NCBI RefSeq assembly: GCF_000004825.1
Contig: NW_008805064.1
Coordinates: 310,001 to 374,000 of the forward strand
Direction of reading: 5' to 3'
DNA: 64,000 nt
From: Heterostelium album PN500
Lineage: Eukaryota > Evosea > Eumycetozoa > Acytosteliales > Acytosteliaceae
Shown here in pieces: positions 12,401 to 23,716 of the stretch; positions within the stretch are counted from its first letter, which is position 1, and every line of letters begins with the position of its first letter. Under the pieces are notes generated by a model. The model was not told the origin of the DNA and searched no databases. It worked only from the letters and a program-made list of their open reading frames with translations. Made by a program: the position numbers and the translations under genes.

Positions 12401-13586
12401 TCTTGTCTGATATCATTGAATGTCCGATCCCAGCTGGAATCGGAAAAGACATTCCTTTTAATTTCAATATTGAAGGTCAACCATTGGTTTCATTAATTCC
12501 ATCAAACTTCTCATATTCAAAACCAATCATTGAAAAGACTGAATTTAATTCTGGAAGTATGACTATTTTTGGTCAAAATTTCATTCCCTCTGGAATTGAA
12601 GTAAATCCACTCAAGAATTATGTCACACTCTTCAAAGATAATGTGATTTCAACTCAATGTAGTTCAACAATATTCATAAACAATCAACAGATCATCTGTA
12701 ATTTCGATCAATCATTTATAGTCAGATCAATATTTGTTACAATTGGTGGTCAAACATCATCAATCTATCATCCAACATCACTGATTAGTCTTTATCTTTA
12801 CATTGACCAACAAATAAGTGGAATTAAAACAAATATTCCAGTAACATCTGAATCTGTTTCAGTTGCAATTTCTTCAGATTCAAAATTGATCCAAAATATC
12901 AAAGTTGATTCAAAAGGATATATTTCATTCAATGCAACTCTGGGAACGTTCAGTTTGATATATTCGACAACATCACAAACATTAATTCCGATTATCAATG
13001 ATATCACAATTCAAGTGACATCCACCCAACCAACAAACTATAATCATGCTTTCTATCAATGGAATTCAGGAACAACTTTATCACCAGTTAAATTCTACTC
13101 ATCAACACCAGGAAGTTATCTATCACTTCCCGTTGGAATATTCAACAATATTGCATCGATTTTCAATTCAATTGGATCATTCATATCAACAAGCTCTCTG
13201 AATGTATTACTCTATAAATCAGATGGAACTATTGTTTCTTCAAATCAACTATCGAATGGAGTTACAATTGATAAAATCGAAGTTTCATCACTAAGTTTCT
13301 TCACACCATTTCAAAATATTAATTGTGTTGAACAATCGATAACATTCACAAACAACTATATGAATCAAATTCCACAATTGATTCTTTCAAATTATGGAAC
13401 ATTAACTTGTACTGCTGATAATCCACAGATTTCATCAATGACATGTTCCATTCCAGCAGCCACAGGAACAATATCGCTCCAATGGAATGGTTTTACAAGT
13501 GCCAATACTTTTAATTTACAACCAAAAGGTAAGATTAAAAAAATATTTGATTACGAATAACATTGCTAACGATTTTTATTCCCATC

Positions 13587-15640
13587 AGAAATTGTATTTG
13601 GATATGTTTATAATGATCTCAATTCAAACAATATATTTGACCAAAATGAACCTGTCATTTTAAATGCACAAATTACATTAAGTAAAACTACTGAAGTCTC
13701 AATAACTTCTACCAACTCACAAGGATATTATTCAATTCCAAACATTACACCTGGACAACAATACTTGATGTCTCTTGACCCAATTACAGGATACATTGCA
13801 CCTATGGGTAAGATTGCTTTCCTTGAAAACAGTTGTCCATCACCAACTCAAGTTAATTTTGCAGTGAAACCACTCTCATCCAATGGATGTGTTGGTTACA
13901 TTTCAAGTGCTTCATCAAACAAATTGACAATCCAAGCTGGATTAAATAGTCTCACATCATATGGTTGGTGTAAATCACCATCAATCTGCACCAATCAATT
14001 CACGTCAGTCACACTTCCACCAAGATGTGTCTACACATATGACTCAACAAACAATGAAATCACAGTTTCTCTTGGTGGACAATCCAATATAAACCTTTAC
14101 AATGATCCTTCTATTACAGGTGTTCAAAAAAATTCACCGATCACCATCAGTGTAAGTTTGGTCTTCAAACAAAGCAATGGTGTGATAATCAGCACACTTA
14201 CACCTGACAGCAAAGGAAATGTTTCAATATCTCTTCAATATGATTCATATATAGTTTCAGTGATCAGTACCAATACACAATTGTTCCCAATTTTAGACAA
14301 TATTCCATTCCAACTCAACAGTGCAAATCCATTCTTCAATAGCTCCATTGGATTTATCACTTGGAAATATAACACAAACTACCCACTTGTCAAATTCTAC
14401 CAACAAACAGATTTCTCAGGAATTGTACTTTCACTTCCTCTTGGAATTTATAACAGCACCACCTTGAATGCATTAAATTGGAATATGAAAACACTTTCAT
14501 ACAAATCTACAACGGATATCAATGTTTTCATCTTTAATGGTGGAAGCTCACCCATTACTGAAAATCCTTTAATTGGAAATGTTCCATTGACAACCCCATC
14601 TGGTTCACAGTTCCAAATTATTGATAATGGTAAATCATCACTATTAATTTATATTTTAAATTCAATATTTTAATGCTTCATATTATTTAATTTTTTAGCA
14701 ATGTTTAGAAAACCAATTTTTTCAGATTTCAAAAGCACTGGAAATCCAGTTACATTTACAAATTATTATTTAACTTTGCCAGTTATTAGGATTGGAGGTA
14801 CTGTATTCTTATTTATAAAAATTTTATAAAATTAACTATTTATTAATTATTTTTTCTTTTTAAACTTGGTTTAGATGTAAATAGAAATCCAATTGATTGT
14901 CAGAGTTCAAATTTAAATTCAATGTCATGTCAATTCCCATTATTGTCTGCCGGAGTTGTTTCCTCTATTCTTGTATATCTCAATGGTTTTAAATTATATC
15001 AAAATATAGCTATCACATACGCAGGTAAGATAAATTTATAAAAATATCAAAATTCATATTATAGCTAATTTCAATTTTAAGCATCAACTATCTCTGGAAG
15101 AATTTTTGTTGATTCAAATCAAGATAATCAATACAATAGTGGAGAAACATTGTTAAATAATGTTGCAATCGGATTAACTTCTCCCACCACTACTTACACA
15201 ACAAGTTCAGATGCATCAGGAACATATCAATTCATTGCAACACTGGATATCTTGTATCCATTGAGTATACCAACACCTCCAAGCTCATACATGATACCAT
15301 TACAATCTCAAATAGTTTACGCTTCATATTCAACCCAAAATAACTTGGTTGTAAACATTGGAGTTGTTCCAATATCAGCAGCAGGTTGTAGTGGAACCAT
15401 CAAAACAGCAAATGGTGAAACCATGAATATCCAATATGGTTCATTTGACTTGACTTTGTATGGTTGGTGTAAATCTCCATCGATTTGTAAGAATCCATTT
15501 ACATCGATTAAAATTCCACCGGCTTGTCAGAGTAAAATTGTAAACAATGTTTTGACCATTGGTTATCTATGTTCATACAGAGGATTTACATTTGATTCAA
15601 TTGGATTAAATTCTTATAGTAGTACAGGCTTCCCGGGAGT
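13587..15640 (+). other. SdrD-B-like / crystallin-like module pair within the giant surface gene
   Basis: Two copies of a module are visible. Each starts with an SdrD-B-like Ca-binding fold, VYNDLNSNNIFDQNEP near 13605 and FVDSNQDNQYNSGE near 15105. Each is followed by a shared Cys motif YGWCKSPSIC near 13963 and 15460. A crystallin-like segment, LVKFYQQTDFSGIVLSLPLG near 14390, resembles VKFYSSTPGSYLSLPVG near 13090. Such repeats fit an extracellular rod. These exons are open and splice cleanly. The SdrD-B assignment is by motif pattern only. Confidence 0.55.
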
Positions 15641-16677
15641 AAGTACAAACAATACATAATTAATAAATTTAAAAAATAAAAATATATTAACCTAATGCTT
15701 ACTATTCACTAGTATACATACTATTGGTCAGTTTGTGGAATCAATCCAACATGTTCTCCATATTCCAATACAGCACAATCTTGTCAGGGTGGATCTAAAT
15801 ACTACAGTACTGGTAAAATTAGTAGTGGAACATGGTCTAAAAATGGTAAGAATATCCACTTTTCAATTTTTATTTAAATTAATTATTTTTTTTCCATTCT
15901 TCTATATAAAGATACTGGAAGTGGAGTTCAAGTAAAATACACCAATGGAGAAACATATGGCTGCACAACTGGTAGAGAGATGACAGTTCATATATCATGT
16001 GGTGCCACATCAAAAGCAATTTCCTCTTACGAATATCCATCGTCAAGTTGCAAATACCATTCACACATGACATCTCCGTTGGCATGTGGAAATTTCCCAG
16101 CTCAAGATTTGTGGAGTTGGTGATTTTACAATTCTATGCACTATCAAAGTTAGTATCATATAAATTTAATATCAAAGAAATAATTCCTATTATTTTACAA
16201 AATTAACTTATGATTTTTATAGTAAAACATATACTATGAGTAGCTCTGATACTGATACTACTAAATTTACATTTTCAATTTGTTCGACTTCAGTAAACAA
16301 TGTTTGTACAAATGATGGTGGAGGTGATATTTCAGCATGCTATGGTCCTTACTACGGGAATAGCAATGGATTCAATGTTATATACTATATACGTTATGGT
16401 AAATATTCAACAGCAACTTGGAGCGCTGTTACCAACTATATCGGTGCAAAGGTGACCTATTCATACTCTGATACTCAAATAAGTAGTTGCTCAGATGGAA
16501 GTAATTCATTTGTAATGGAAGTGAATTTAATTTGTGGAGATGATTATGAACCTTTGTGGATTAAAAATGGAGCATGTAATCCAATCACCTACTTGTATAC
16601 ACCTCAAGCATGTCCAACAGTCATTCCAAATTGTCAATTCAATGGAATGGACTTCTCATCACTTGCAAAGTAATTAT
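15541..16677 (+). other. Two tandem MRH (mannose-6-phosphate receptor homology) domains
   Basis: Both segments show the MRH pattern: cysteines, a GT/ATWS Gly-Trp element, an arginine strand with a Cys (GREMTVHISCG; SFVMEVNLICG), then E-Y...C-x-Y/H...PLAC. First copy: exons up to about 15635, 15720-15845 and 15912-16122. Second copy: about 16100-16677, beginning LSNKTYTMSSSD and ending ITYLYTPQAC. An apparent frameshift near 16090-16105 separates them. MRH domains bind mannose-type glycans or act as folds in sorting receptors. Binding residues are not all certain here. Confidence 0.6.
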
Positions 16678-16865
16678 TTACAATAACAGATGGCCTCGTA
16701 CTTTAACATTTTTACTAATACCAATTCTATTAGGACAGGATATAATAATCAACCTGTATGTAATAGCTCACTACATTATAATGCCCATCAAATTCAAGAA
16801 AAATAATTATTCACTCTTTTATTTATTTACTTTTCAAATATTTAGAAATATGTATTCTTCAAAAT

Positions 16866-17076
16866 TTGATATCATAATTGCATATTTGGTTTTCATAGAC
16901 ACTTACAGCTTCGTGTGTATCACCACATGAAATATGAATGGTTGTTTGCCTTCCATAGTTTGGGAAAGATACAACTCTTCTTCCATAATAGGTAACTTGA
17001 ACGCCTGTTCCAGTTGCTGTTTTATTTTATAAAAATAAGTATATCATTTTAACTAAATATGCAATTATGATATCAA
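16866..17076. repeat. 22-bp perfect inverted repeat bounding an inverted MRH segment
   Basis: Bases 16866-16887 are the exact reverse complement of 17055-17076. Between them the minus strand (about 17030 to 16860) encodes an in-frame MRH core: TGTGVQVTYYGRR, RQTTIHISCG and VYENQICNYDI. The + strand resumes at 17055 with the same ICNYDI followed by NFKTPYACSSS. About 180 bp of the third MRH domain is therefore turned around relative to its flanks. Confidence 0.75.
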
Positions 17077-17329
17077 CTTTAAAACACCATATGCATGCTC
17101 TTCTTCATCCAGTTTGATGTCAACTGAAAACAAAATGATTGATAGCATAATCAATACCGATTTCATTGCAATCGATCCATATCTCCCAATTAAAAACTCA
17201 TCGTTCTTCGAACTCCAACTGATATTATCATAAAATTAAACTTAAATAAATCATCAAAATTACTTTACCAACTATTTATCTTATTTGTGTTCTGTATCAT
17301 ATTTACAATTCTCTATTATATTAGATACT

Positions 17330-18470
17330 TTGAATTTGAATATATATGTTGATCCAAACATGACTGGTTTACTTGTTGATCCATCGACACAGCAGAAATT
17401 CTCAGGATTAGATACATTTTGATTCAATTGAATACTACTCAAAGCGATGGAATCATTAAAAAAAGATATTACACTCCAAAGGTTGGAGGTGTGAATATGC
17501 CGGTTGAAGGAGATACTGTTCTCACCTTTATTACGAAATCATCTCGATTTAGACTAATGATCAACAATATCAAAAATAAATTTTCATCCTCTTCAACATT
17601 TTCAAAGAAAAAGTGACTCGATTGGATTGTTAAGATCTGATTACATTAGCGATGAACGTGCAATATTCTATGGCAATAATGGTGCAAGATTAACTCTACT
17701 AGTTGGTATCTATCAATAATATTTCCTCTCCAATATTGGTTGGATATTTCAACTATCAGTTCAAGCACAACCTTTTTGAATCTAACAATAAGACTCTGGA
17801 CATCCAATTCAGTCACTCAATATTATCGACCTATCACCTATGGTACTCCAATGACATTACCATCCAATATAATCAAACTTGAAATATTCTTGAATTGTAA
17901 GTAAACTTATTTGAATCTTGATAATTAGACTTTGTAAAACTTATTTAGCATATAAACAACACCAGAGAGTCTTATAATCATTGAGAATATTACTATTTCA
18001 TGTAAGATGACCCTTTCATCCATAATCTTCTTAATTTTCTCAACTAACATATTTCTCTTTTTTTTTATTTTTACCAAATTTATTTCAGCACCAAGTTGTA
18101 AAGGGGATTTAACATTTGTTGATTCACTATAACAAACACTCACTCTTGGAAAAGGTCATTACGATTAAACCTATCTTCAATCGATTGGATTGTCATATAG
18201 AATTGTTTAATTCGATGAGATTATTGGTTGCAGAGTCAATATCAGCAAGACAGCACCAACAAACTCTGCATTCTCGATTTCAACACATTCCAACATCAAT
18301 CAAGAAACTATGTCAACACATCTCTTGGCACAAATTACAACGATTGAGATCTCTTCGATCTGGTACCCAATTTGGACAATGTTGATTTTGGTGTAACCAC
18401 ATACACCAACCAATGGATTAACTTTTATGGTATCGATCAATCAAAACTTTAAAATGAATAGAATAAAAAA
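17330..18470 (+). pseudogene. Heavily decayed third SdrD/crystallin-type module
   Basis: Short open pieces in all three + frames resemble the modules upstream. They include LNLNIYVDPNMTGLLVDPST (about 17330), an unrelated-frame piece PKVGGVNMPVEGDTVLTF (about 17480), the crystallin-like ERAIFYGNNGARLTLLVGIY (about 17655), TQYYRPITYGTPMTLPSN (about 17815) and NLDNVDFGVTTYTNQWINFY (about 18370). Frames change every 50-150 bp, so no gene model is possible. It is best read as a second, older duplicate of the neighbouring surface gene. Confidence 0.55.
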
Positions 18471-19229
18471 TTAGTTTAGTTTATCTCATTAAAATAAATA
18501 AAAGAAGATAATAATAACTTTAATTTTTCATAGTCCCAATTCCTCAGTCTGTGAAAAAGATTAATATTTATATCCTAAAGTAAATATTTACCTGGATCAA
18601 TTAGATAGTAAGAATTGTACTTATATTTACCAATTCTTAATTTAAGATTATTCGTTGGTCGAGTTTAAGAATATTGGTTTATATGAATTAAAATAAAAAA
18701 ATTTAATTGAGAGTTCATCTATAATTTCGATAGTGTTGGTAATCAATGATAGATATTTATCTCTATCATTGAACTTTCTTTTACAAACTATCCTGTCTAA
18801 ATTGTCATGAATTCTATTAATTATAAATGATAATATGATATGTGGTAAATTAACTATAATGATAATGACACCTGATCTATAATATTAATCTTTATCAGGA
18901 GTATGATCATTCATTGTTCAATGATGCTAAAAACCAATTTTTTTTATTAGATTTTAATTCTTCACCATTCTTATCATTTCCCTTTAAAAGGCAATAGAAA
19001 AAAAAATTGTCTATTGTTCAAGTCTCGATATTAATTATCTAGGTTTATTTTTCATTTTTACTGGATTTGGTTGTGTTTACTTTACTTTACTACTTTTTTA
19101 TGATTAATTTATATACTTGATTGTGAGACGTATGAACTATATACTTGATTAATAAATTGATCATCCTGTGACATAAGACGCAGTATCATTAGTATAACAT
19201 ATTCTTTGGACTGTTATCAATATTATTAT
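18471..19229. other. Spacer, no gene seen
   Basis: AT-rich sequence with stops in all frames between the decayed surface module and the 3' end of DCP1. A few coding-like words near 18540 (PIPQSVKKINIYIL) may be the last trace of the decayed module. Nothing else is supported. Confidence 0.55.
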
Positions 19230-20249
19230 TTAGATAGTTACATTTACAAGTTTTTTTAGAATTTCTTTCAGTTGATCTTTAGTAAGAGTTGGTTGCTGTG
19301 CTGGTTGTGGTGTTCTTTTCGATGGTTGTTGATTATATTGGTGTTGGCTTTCTATACTACTGACGCTGATTGCTTGGATAGCTGGTGGTTCTTGATGTAA
19401 TCCTGGTGGTTTGTTCATAGTAACAGAGCTCATAAGTTTAGCTAATATTGGCAAGTGTGTTTCTTGTTGTTGTTGATTTATTGCTAATGCTGCTGCCGCT
19501 GTTTGTTGTTGCTGTGACATTGGAGGTGGTTGTTGTTGCTGTAACATTGCAGGTGGTGGTGGTTGTGTAATTGGTATTGGTATTTGATGATGCATCATCT
19601 GTGCTGGCGGTGCCATCATATGAGGTGGTGGTTGTTGTTGTACAGGTGGCGGTTGATATATTGGTTGTGGAGAAAGTGGTTGTTGCTGTAATTGCTGTTG
19701 TTGTTGTTGTGGTAGAGGTGTAACTGGCACAGCTACTACAACGGGTGTTGGTGGTGGTCTTGCTGAAATCTGCTTTTGAATATCCTTTAGTTGATTGAAT
19801 ATACGTGGCTGCTCGGATTCTTCGTAGAACCAGATACCATTGATACTATTGTTACTCTTATAGATCAAATAAGGACCTTGACACTTGATTAGCAATCGAT
19901 CGTTGATATCCTCAACCAAATTCTTTGTCGACAAGCGATTAAGCACGACCAAACGCTCGAATGGCTCCTCCAATCTTCTTACAATAAACAATGAACCTTC
20001 AACCTCACCTCTATGCTAGAATTATAAATAGATTGATTGGTAGGTATTATTAGTAATGATCATCTTCTTACAATAATCATAATAATAATAATAATCAAAT
20101 GAAAACACACATACCCATTCTAAAGATGATTCATCGAATTTATAAACAGCAACATGTGTTGATGTTCCCAAGACACTAACGATCTTGTTATCAAGACGTT
20201 GAAGTGCAGATAGGTTTAGTTGTTGCTGTGATCCAGCTTCTCTATTCAT
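19230..20249 (-). CDS. dcp1: mRNA-decapping protein 1 (DCP1)
   Basis: Activator subunit of the DCP2 decapping enzyme in cytoplasmic 5'-3' mRNA decay (P-bodies). Two exons: 20249-20115 and 20015-19230, giving 306 residues. Residues 1-130 form the EVH1-like DCP1 domain: LNLSALQRLDNKIVSVLGTS, VAVYKFDESSLEW, GSLFIVRRLEEPFERLVVLN and NNSINGIWFYEESEQPRI match the family's helix and WxYE region. The middle (about 140-240) is Gln/Pro-rich low complexity. The C-terminus (TKDQLKEILKKLV) is an amphipathic helix where a trimerisation motif is expected. The initiator ATG follows an A/T leader with no closer candidate. The family is clear; the symbol is by homology. Confidence 0.93.
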
Positions 20250-20721
20250 TGTATATAAATATGTATATATTAAGGTTTACAAAATAATAATAAAAATATA
20301 TTTAATAATTAATTATCCAAATTTTTTTTTAGTGAAATTCATCAAAAAATAATTGTTTTTAAATTTTATTTTTTTTATTATAATACTTTTCTTTATTTTA
20401 TTTGTTTACTTTTTCTTTGTTTATCTTTTGTCAGCCATTTTTGTACTTTAATCTAGATTATCAAAGCTTTATTAGTTTTAGTTTTTTAGTTTAGAGTATG
20501 AGAGTTTAAACTTTAACTAACTTGATAATCAGAAAATATTCAGATCATGATCGTCCTTTTATTAGATAATCAAAAAATTATTTCATACAAAATCATTTAA
20601 ACTGATTGTTATAGACTTTAATTAAATATAAGATCTTTTTTGTTTATTTAAGAAGCTAGTTGTCCTACAACTAACAAAACAAAGATCATGCAAGAACAAA
20701 GCAAAAACAACAAATTTGAGA
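20250..20721. promoter_or_regulatory. Divergent promoter region between DCP1 and a small ORF
   Basis: About 470 bp of AT-rich DNA between two divergently read coding regions. A 14-codon open frame starts at ATG 20688 and overlaps the start of the downstream ORF, so it could act as an upstream ORF. No specific binding site is recognised. Confidence 0.4.
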
Positions 20722-20997
20722 ATGATCATTAAATACAGATTTATATTGATTCAGACAAATAATAAGAGATGCAGCATTTTAAGTGATTCTTTAAAGAGTA
20801 TATTAATCGAGATAGGTTTTCGTCATGATTTGGAATCCGATCAATTAATCGTTGTTTTGGTGCACCTATCAACACATTCCATATTAATGTGTGATTCCTT
20901 TAATTTGCCCAGAAGTGCTACATTATATTGGTTGAGTAAATCCAATACACAATCAGTAAGTTGGCAGTTTAACTGTTCATATTCATCAATTAAATAA
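20722..20997 (+). CDS. Small protein of about 91 residues, possible CIDE-N/ubiquitin-like fold
   Basis: Open frame from ATG 20722 with non-repetitive, coding-like composition. The order YRFILIQTNNKRCSI - DSLKSILIEIGF - SDQLIVVLVHLST - LPRSATLYWLSK suggests two strands, a helix and further strands, as in CIDE-N domains of DNA-fragmentation factors. This is only a pattern impression. A consensus donor GTAAGT begins at 20955, so the last residues may be intronic and a second exon may lie before 21100. The 3' end approaches the CLC gene tail to tail. The family is otherwise unknown. Confidence 0.4.
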   Translation: MIIKYRFILIQTNNKRCSILSDSLKSILIEIGFRHDLESDQLIVVLVHLSTHSILMCDSFNLPRSATLYWLSKSNTQSVSWQFNCSYSSIK

Positions 20998-21135
20998 AAA
21001 ATAAAGATAAATTACAAATGATAATTTGTTTTGGGAATGTAAAAAGAAATTGTTGTATTTTTGTTTAAAAAAATAACATAGTTTGGTTGTTGTTGTTGTT
21101 TTGTGTATGTTTGTATTTAGAAGTAATACTAATAT

Positions 21136-23716
21136 CTATAGTAAATCTTTTCTAGTTACAATTCCAACTACTTCATTTCGTTTGTTAACAACCGGCATAT
21201 GTCTGAGTCCCATTGTTCTAAATAATTGGTATCCTTCTTGGAATGAGAATGTTTCATTTGCTACCACACTACTGAGATTCATGTAAGGTCTGAGATCGAT
21301 ATACATAGTTTCAATTTCCTCTCTGGTTATGTTCATTTCGCTAATGGGTGGGAAGTGTCTTGCCAGCGCCTGTGTCATTATTTGATAGTTCATTCTGCCA
21401 TCGGCAGGGATATGACCGTAGTCGGTAGCTTTTCCCCAACGACGTTGATTCTTTCCGCGCTGATATGTGTTTTGTATGTGTGGTTGCTCCTGACAGAAGA
21501 TCTTGTAGTTGAGCAGAATGGTCAGCTGTGAGCGCAAGATCATTCCACAGTAGATGCCGTCCTCTGAGTAGGCATCTTTGTTGGCGGAGCCGTGCTTCTC
21601 GATCACCGGGAAACCGGCATGCTTGTCGGCAGCCTGCAGCACCTCGATGATTCGCGACACACGCTCGACTTCGTAGAGTGTAACAACGTCGGTTTTCATA
21701 ACATCGGTGATTCCGAAGCGTAACATCGACTGTGGTGGTTGTGTAGGCAGGAAAGGATAGCATTTCTGCTCCATCAGATGTTCGTAGATTGATTCATTAA
21801 AGATATCTCCGACCCACTTGGCAATCATCACCGAGAGGATTACAGGCAGCATATACTGTGTTCCCTCGGTCAACTCTACAATAATAATCGCCAGTGAAAT
21901 GGTCATTCTAGAGAATCCTGCCATCATTGCTGAGGAACCGACCATGGCGTAGATCGATGGATCGATAGGTGGATTGGCATGCTTGAACATCAGCGCGCCA
22001 AACTGACCGGCCAGACGTCCGAGTGACGCTCCAATCAACATCATCGGAATGAAAAGACCGGACGACAACATTATACCGGAGGTGATGGTTGTGAGGATGA
22101 ATGAGATAACAGTGAATACAATGAGTGTTTGAATCGAGAAGAGATTAGCGGAACGCGAATAGAGCAGACGCAGCGATGCATCGAGTGTGTTAAAAGAGAG
22201 ACCAGCCATATCATTGTACTGACCCTCCGGACAAAAGAATCTGACAAATGTGATATTCTGTGCGGTGATTGTATCGATTGGATAGGTGACATCGGCTTCG
22301 TTTCTACAGCCAGTGAGACCGGCCGATGTGAAGAGAACAACCGATGTCAATGTGATAATAATGAAAACCTCGATTGTCTTTGTGTAGATGGGAAGTCTAG
22401 AGAAGAATTCAGTTCTCCAACGCGATAATCTCGCATTGAGATAGACAAAGAATGCACCAAACAAACCACCGAGTACACCGACAGCTGCGAACGCCAGCAG
22501 CTCTACATAACGATAGAGATACTCCTGTGAGAATCCAAATGTCAAGACACCGTAATCGTGCACCTGCACTTGGAAGCCTTGGAGAATGATATTGGTTGTG
22601 AAAGTGGCGATCAAACAGGCAAAGAAAGTTCTCCATGTCAGTTGACGCGACCAGAACGAACTGGCCTCCTCGAAACCAAACAGCACACCACCAATGGGCG
22701 CACCGAATGCAGCGGCAACACCTGCAGCGGCACCCGTCGAGATAAAGTCACGGCGATCTCGGTCGTTGTGATAACGCCAGAAGATCTTTGGATACCACTT
22801 GAGTGTTTTCGATTTCACCTGACCGATGGCACCACCGATCATACTACCGATGTGAATCATTGGACCCTCCGGACCGAGAATCAATCCCGATGAATAAGCG
22901 AGAATGAGAGATATCGTCTTTCCAATCAGTGTTCTCACATTCATAGAGTGTGGAATTCTAATACCGTTGAGGTAACCCTTTACCTCTGGAATACCGGAAC
23001 CCGATGCAATCTGACCGACTGGAATGATAATAAGCGACGCCAAAACACCGAACAGCACATTGATGGAATAATAAACAAAGAATCCAATGACTTTACCACC
23101 ATTCTGTGTATATTTCTCTGAAGAATGAAATTTAAAATCCTGAACAAACTCTACCGATTGTTTGACAATATATGCAATTAAACCAACACCCACACCAATC
23201 ATAAAACAAATTGCCCATTTACCAAATGTTCTTAATATATGATTCTAGAATTATTAATTATTAATATAATGTTATATATATTATATTTATATTATTAATG
23301 TTATTATTATATAAACTTACTAATCTTGTTGATTTCTTATGAAAATCTCTATAAATTTGATTATCGATAACTGGGAAATCTAAACTCTCGAATTGGGACA
23401 TCTTTTCTTTCTCTTGCTCTGTGAATGTATGTTTACCACGTACATGAGTGATACCACTTTTCTTCCCGTAGGAATTACTTCCGTGTGATGGTCTGATGAC
23501 CTCTGTTTCGTCGTAGTAATCTGGCATTTGTAGTGTTTCGTGTTTTGTAGTCCCTACTGATGATGAACGACTATAACTGTGACCTCCTAAACTATTACTA
23601 TTACTATTATTATTATTGTTGTTGTTTTCACCAAATGGATTACCATCATTATAATCACCAGAATTATAATCAGAGTCACCTATATCCTCATGATTCTGAT
23701 ATCTTTGATTACCCAT
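21136..23716 (-). CDS. CLC-family chloride channel / Cl-/H+ exchanger with CBS domains
   Basis: Multi-pass anion transporter, probably of an intracellular membrane. Two exons: 23716-23321 (cytosolic N-terminus with an Asn run) and 23244-21136, giving 834 residues. Family signatures are GSGIPEVKGYLNG, GPEGPMIHIG (gating Glu present), the helix-H segment GGVLFGFEEASSFWS containing the proton-Glu position, and GLFIPMMLIGASLGR. The C-terminus carries two CBS motifs (MKTDVVTLYEVERVSRI; LRHMPVVNKRNEVVGIVTRK). Ser in GSGIPE favours chloride over nitrate. Both glutamates suggest an exchanger rather than a channel. The reading frame is intact, and the first exon lacks membrane segments. The organelle cannot be told from sequence. 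Confidence 0.95.

Larger units (their letters stand above)
6706..17233 (+). pseudogene. Giant IPT/TIG - SdrD-B-like - crystallin-like - MRH surface protein, several frameshifts, 5' end missing
   Basis: A single long line of homologous coding sequence runs across this interval with many short introns, for example after the exons ending near 7138, 7471, 8614, 9040, 9283, 9439, 13530, 14630, 15024, 15635 and 15845. In order it holds IPT/TIG repeats (6706-8060), about 750 residues of unrecognised extracellular sequence (8060-11500), more IPT repeats (11500-12780), then modules combining an SdrD-B-like segment (GYVYNDLNSNNIFDQNEP), a beta/gamma-crystallin-like stretch (VKFY...SLPVG) and IPT, and finally three MRH (mannose-6-phosphate-receptor homology) domains (about 15590-17100). 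The frame changes with no usable intron near 6998, 10338, 12020 and 16100. No start or signal peptide is present. It is probably a decaying adhesion gene; sequencing errors could explain some shifts. Confidence 0.65.
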
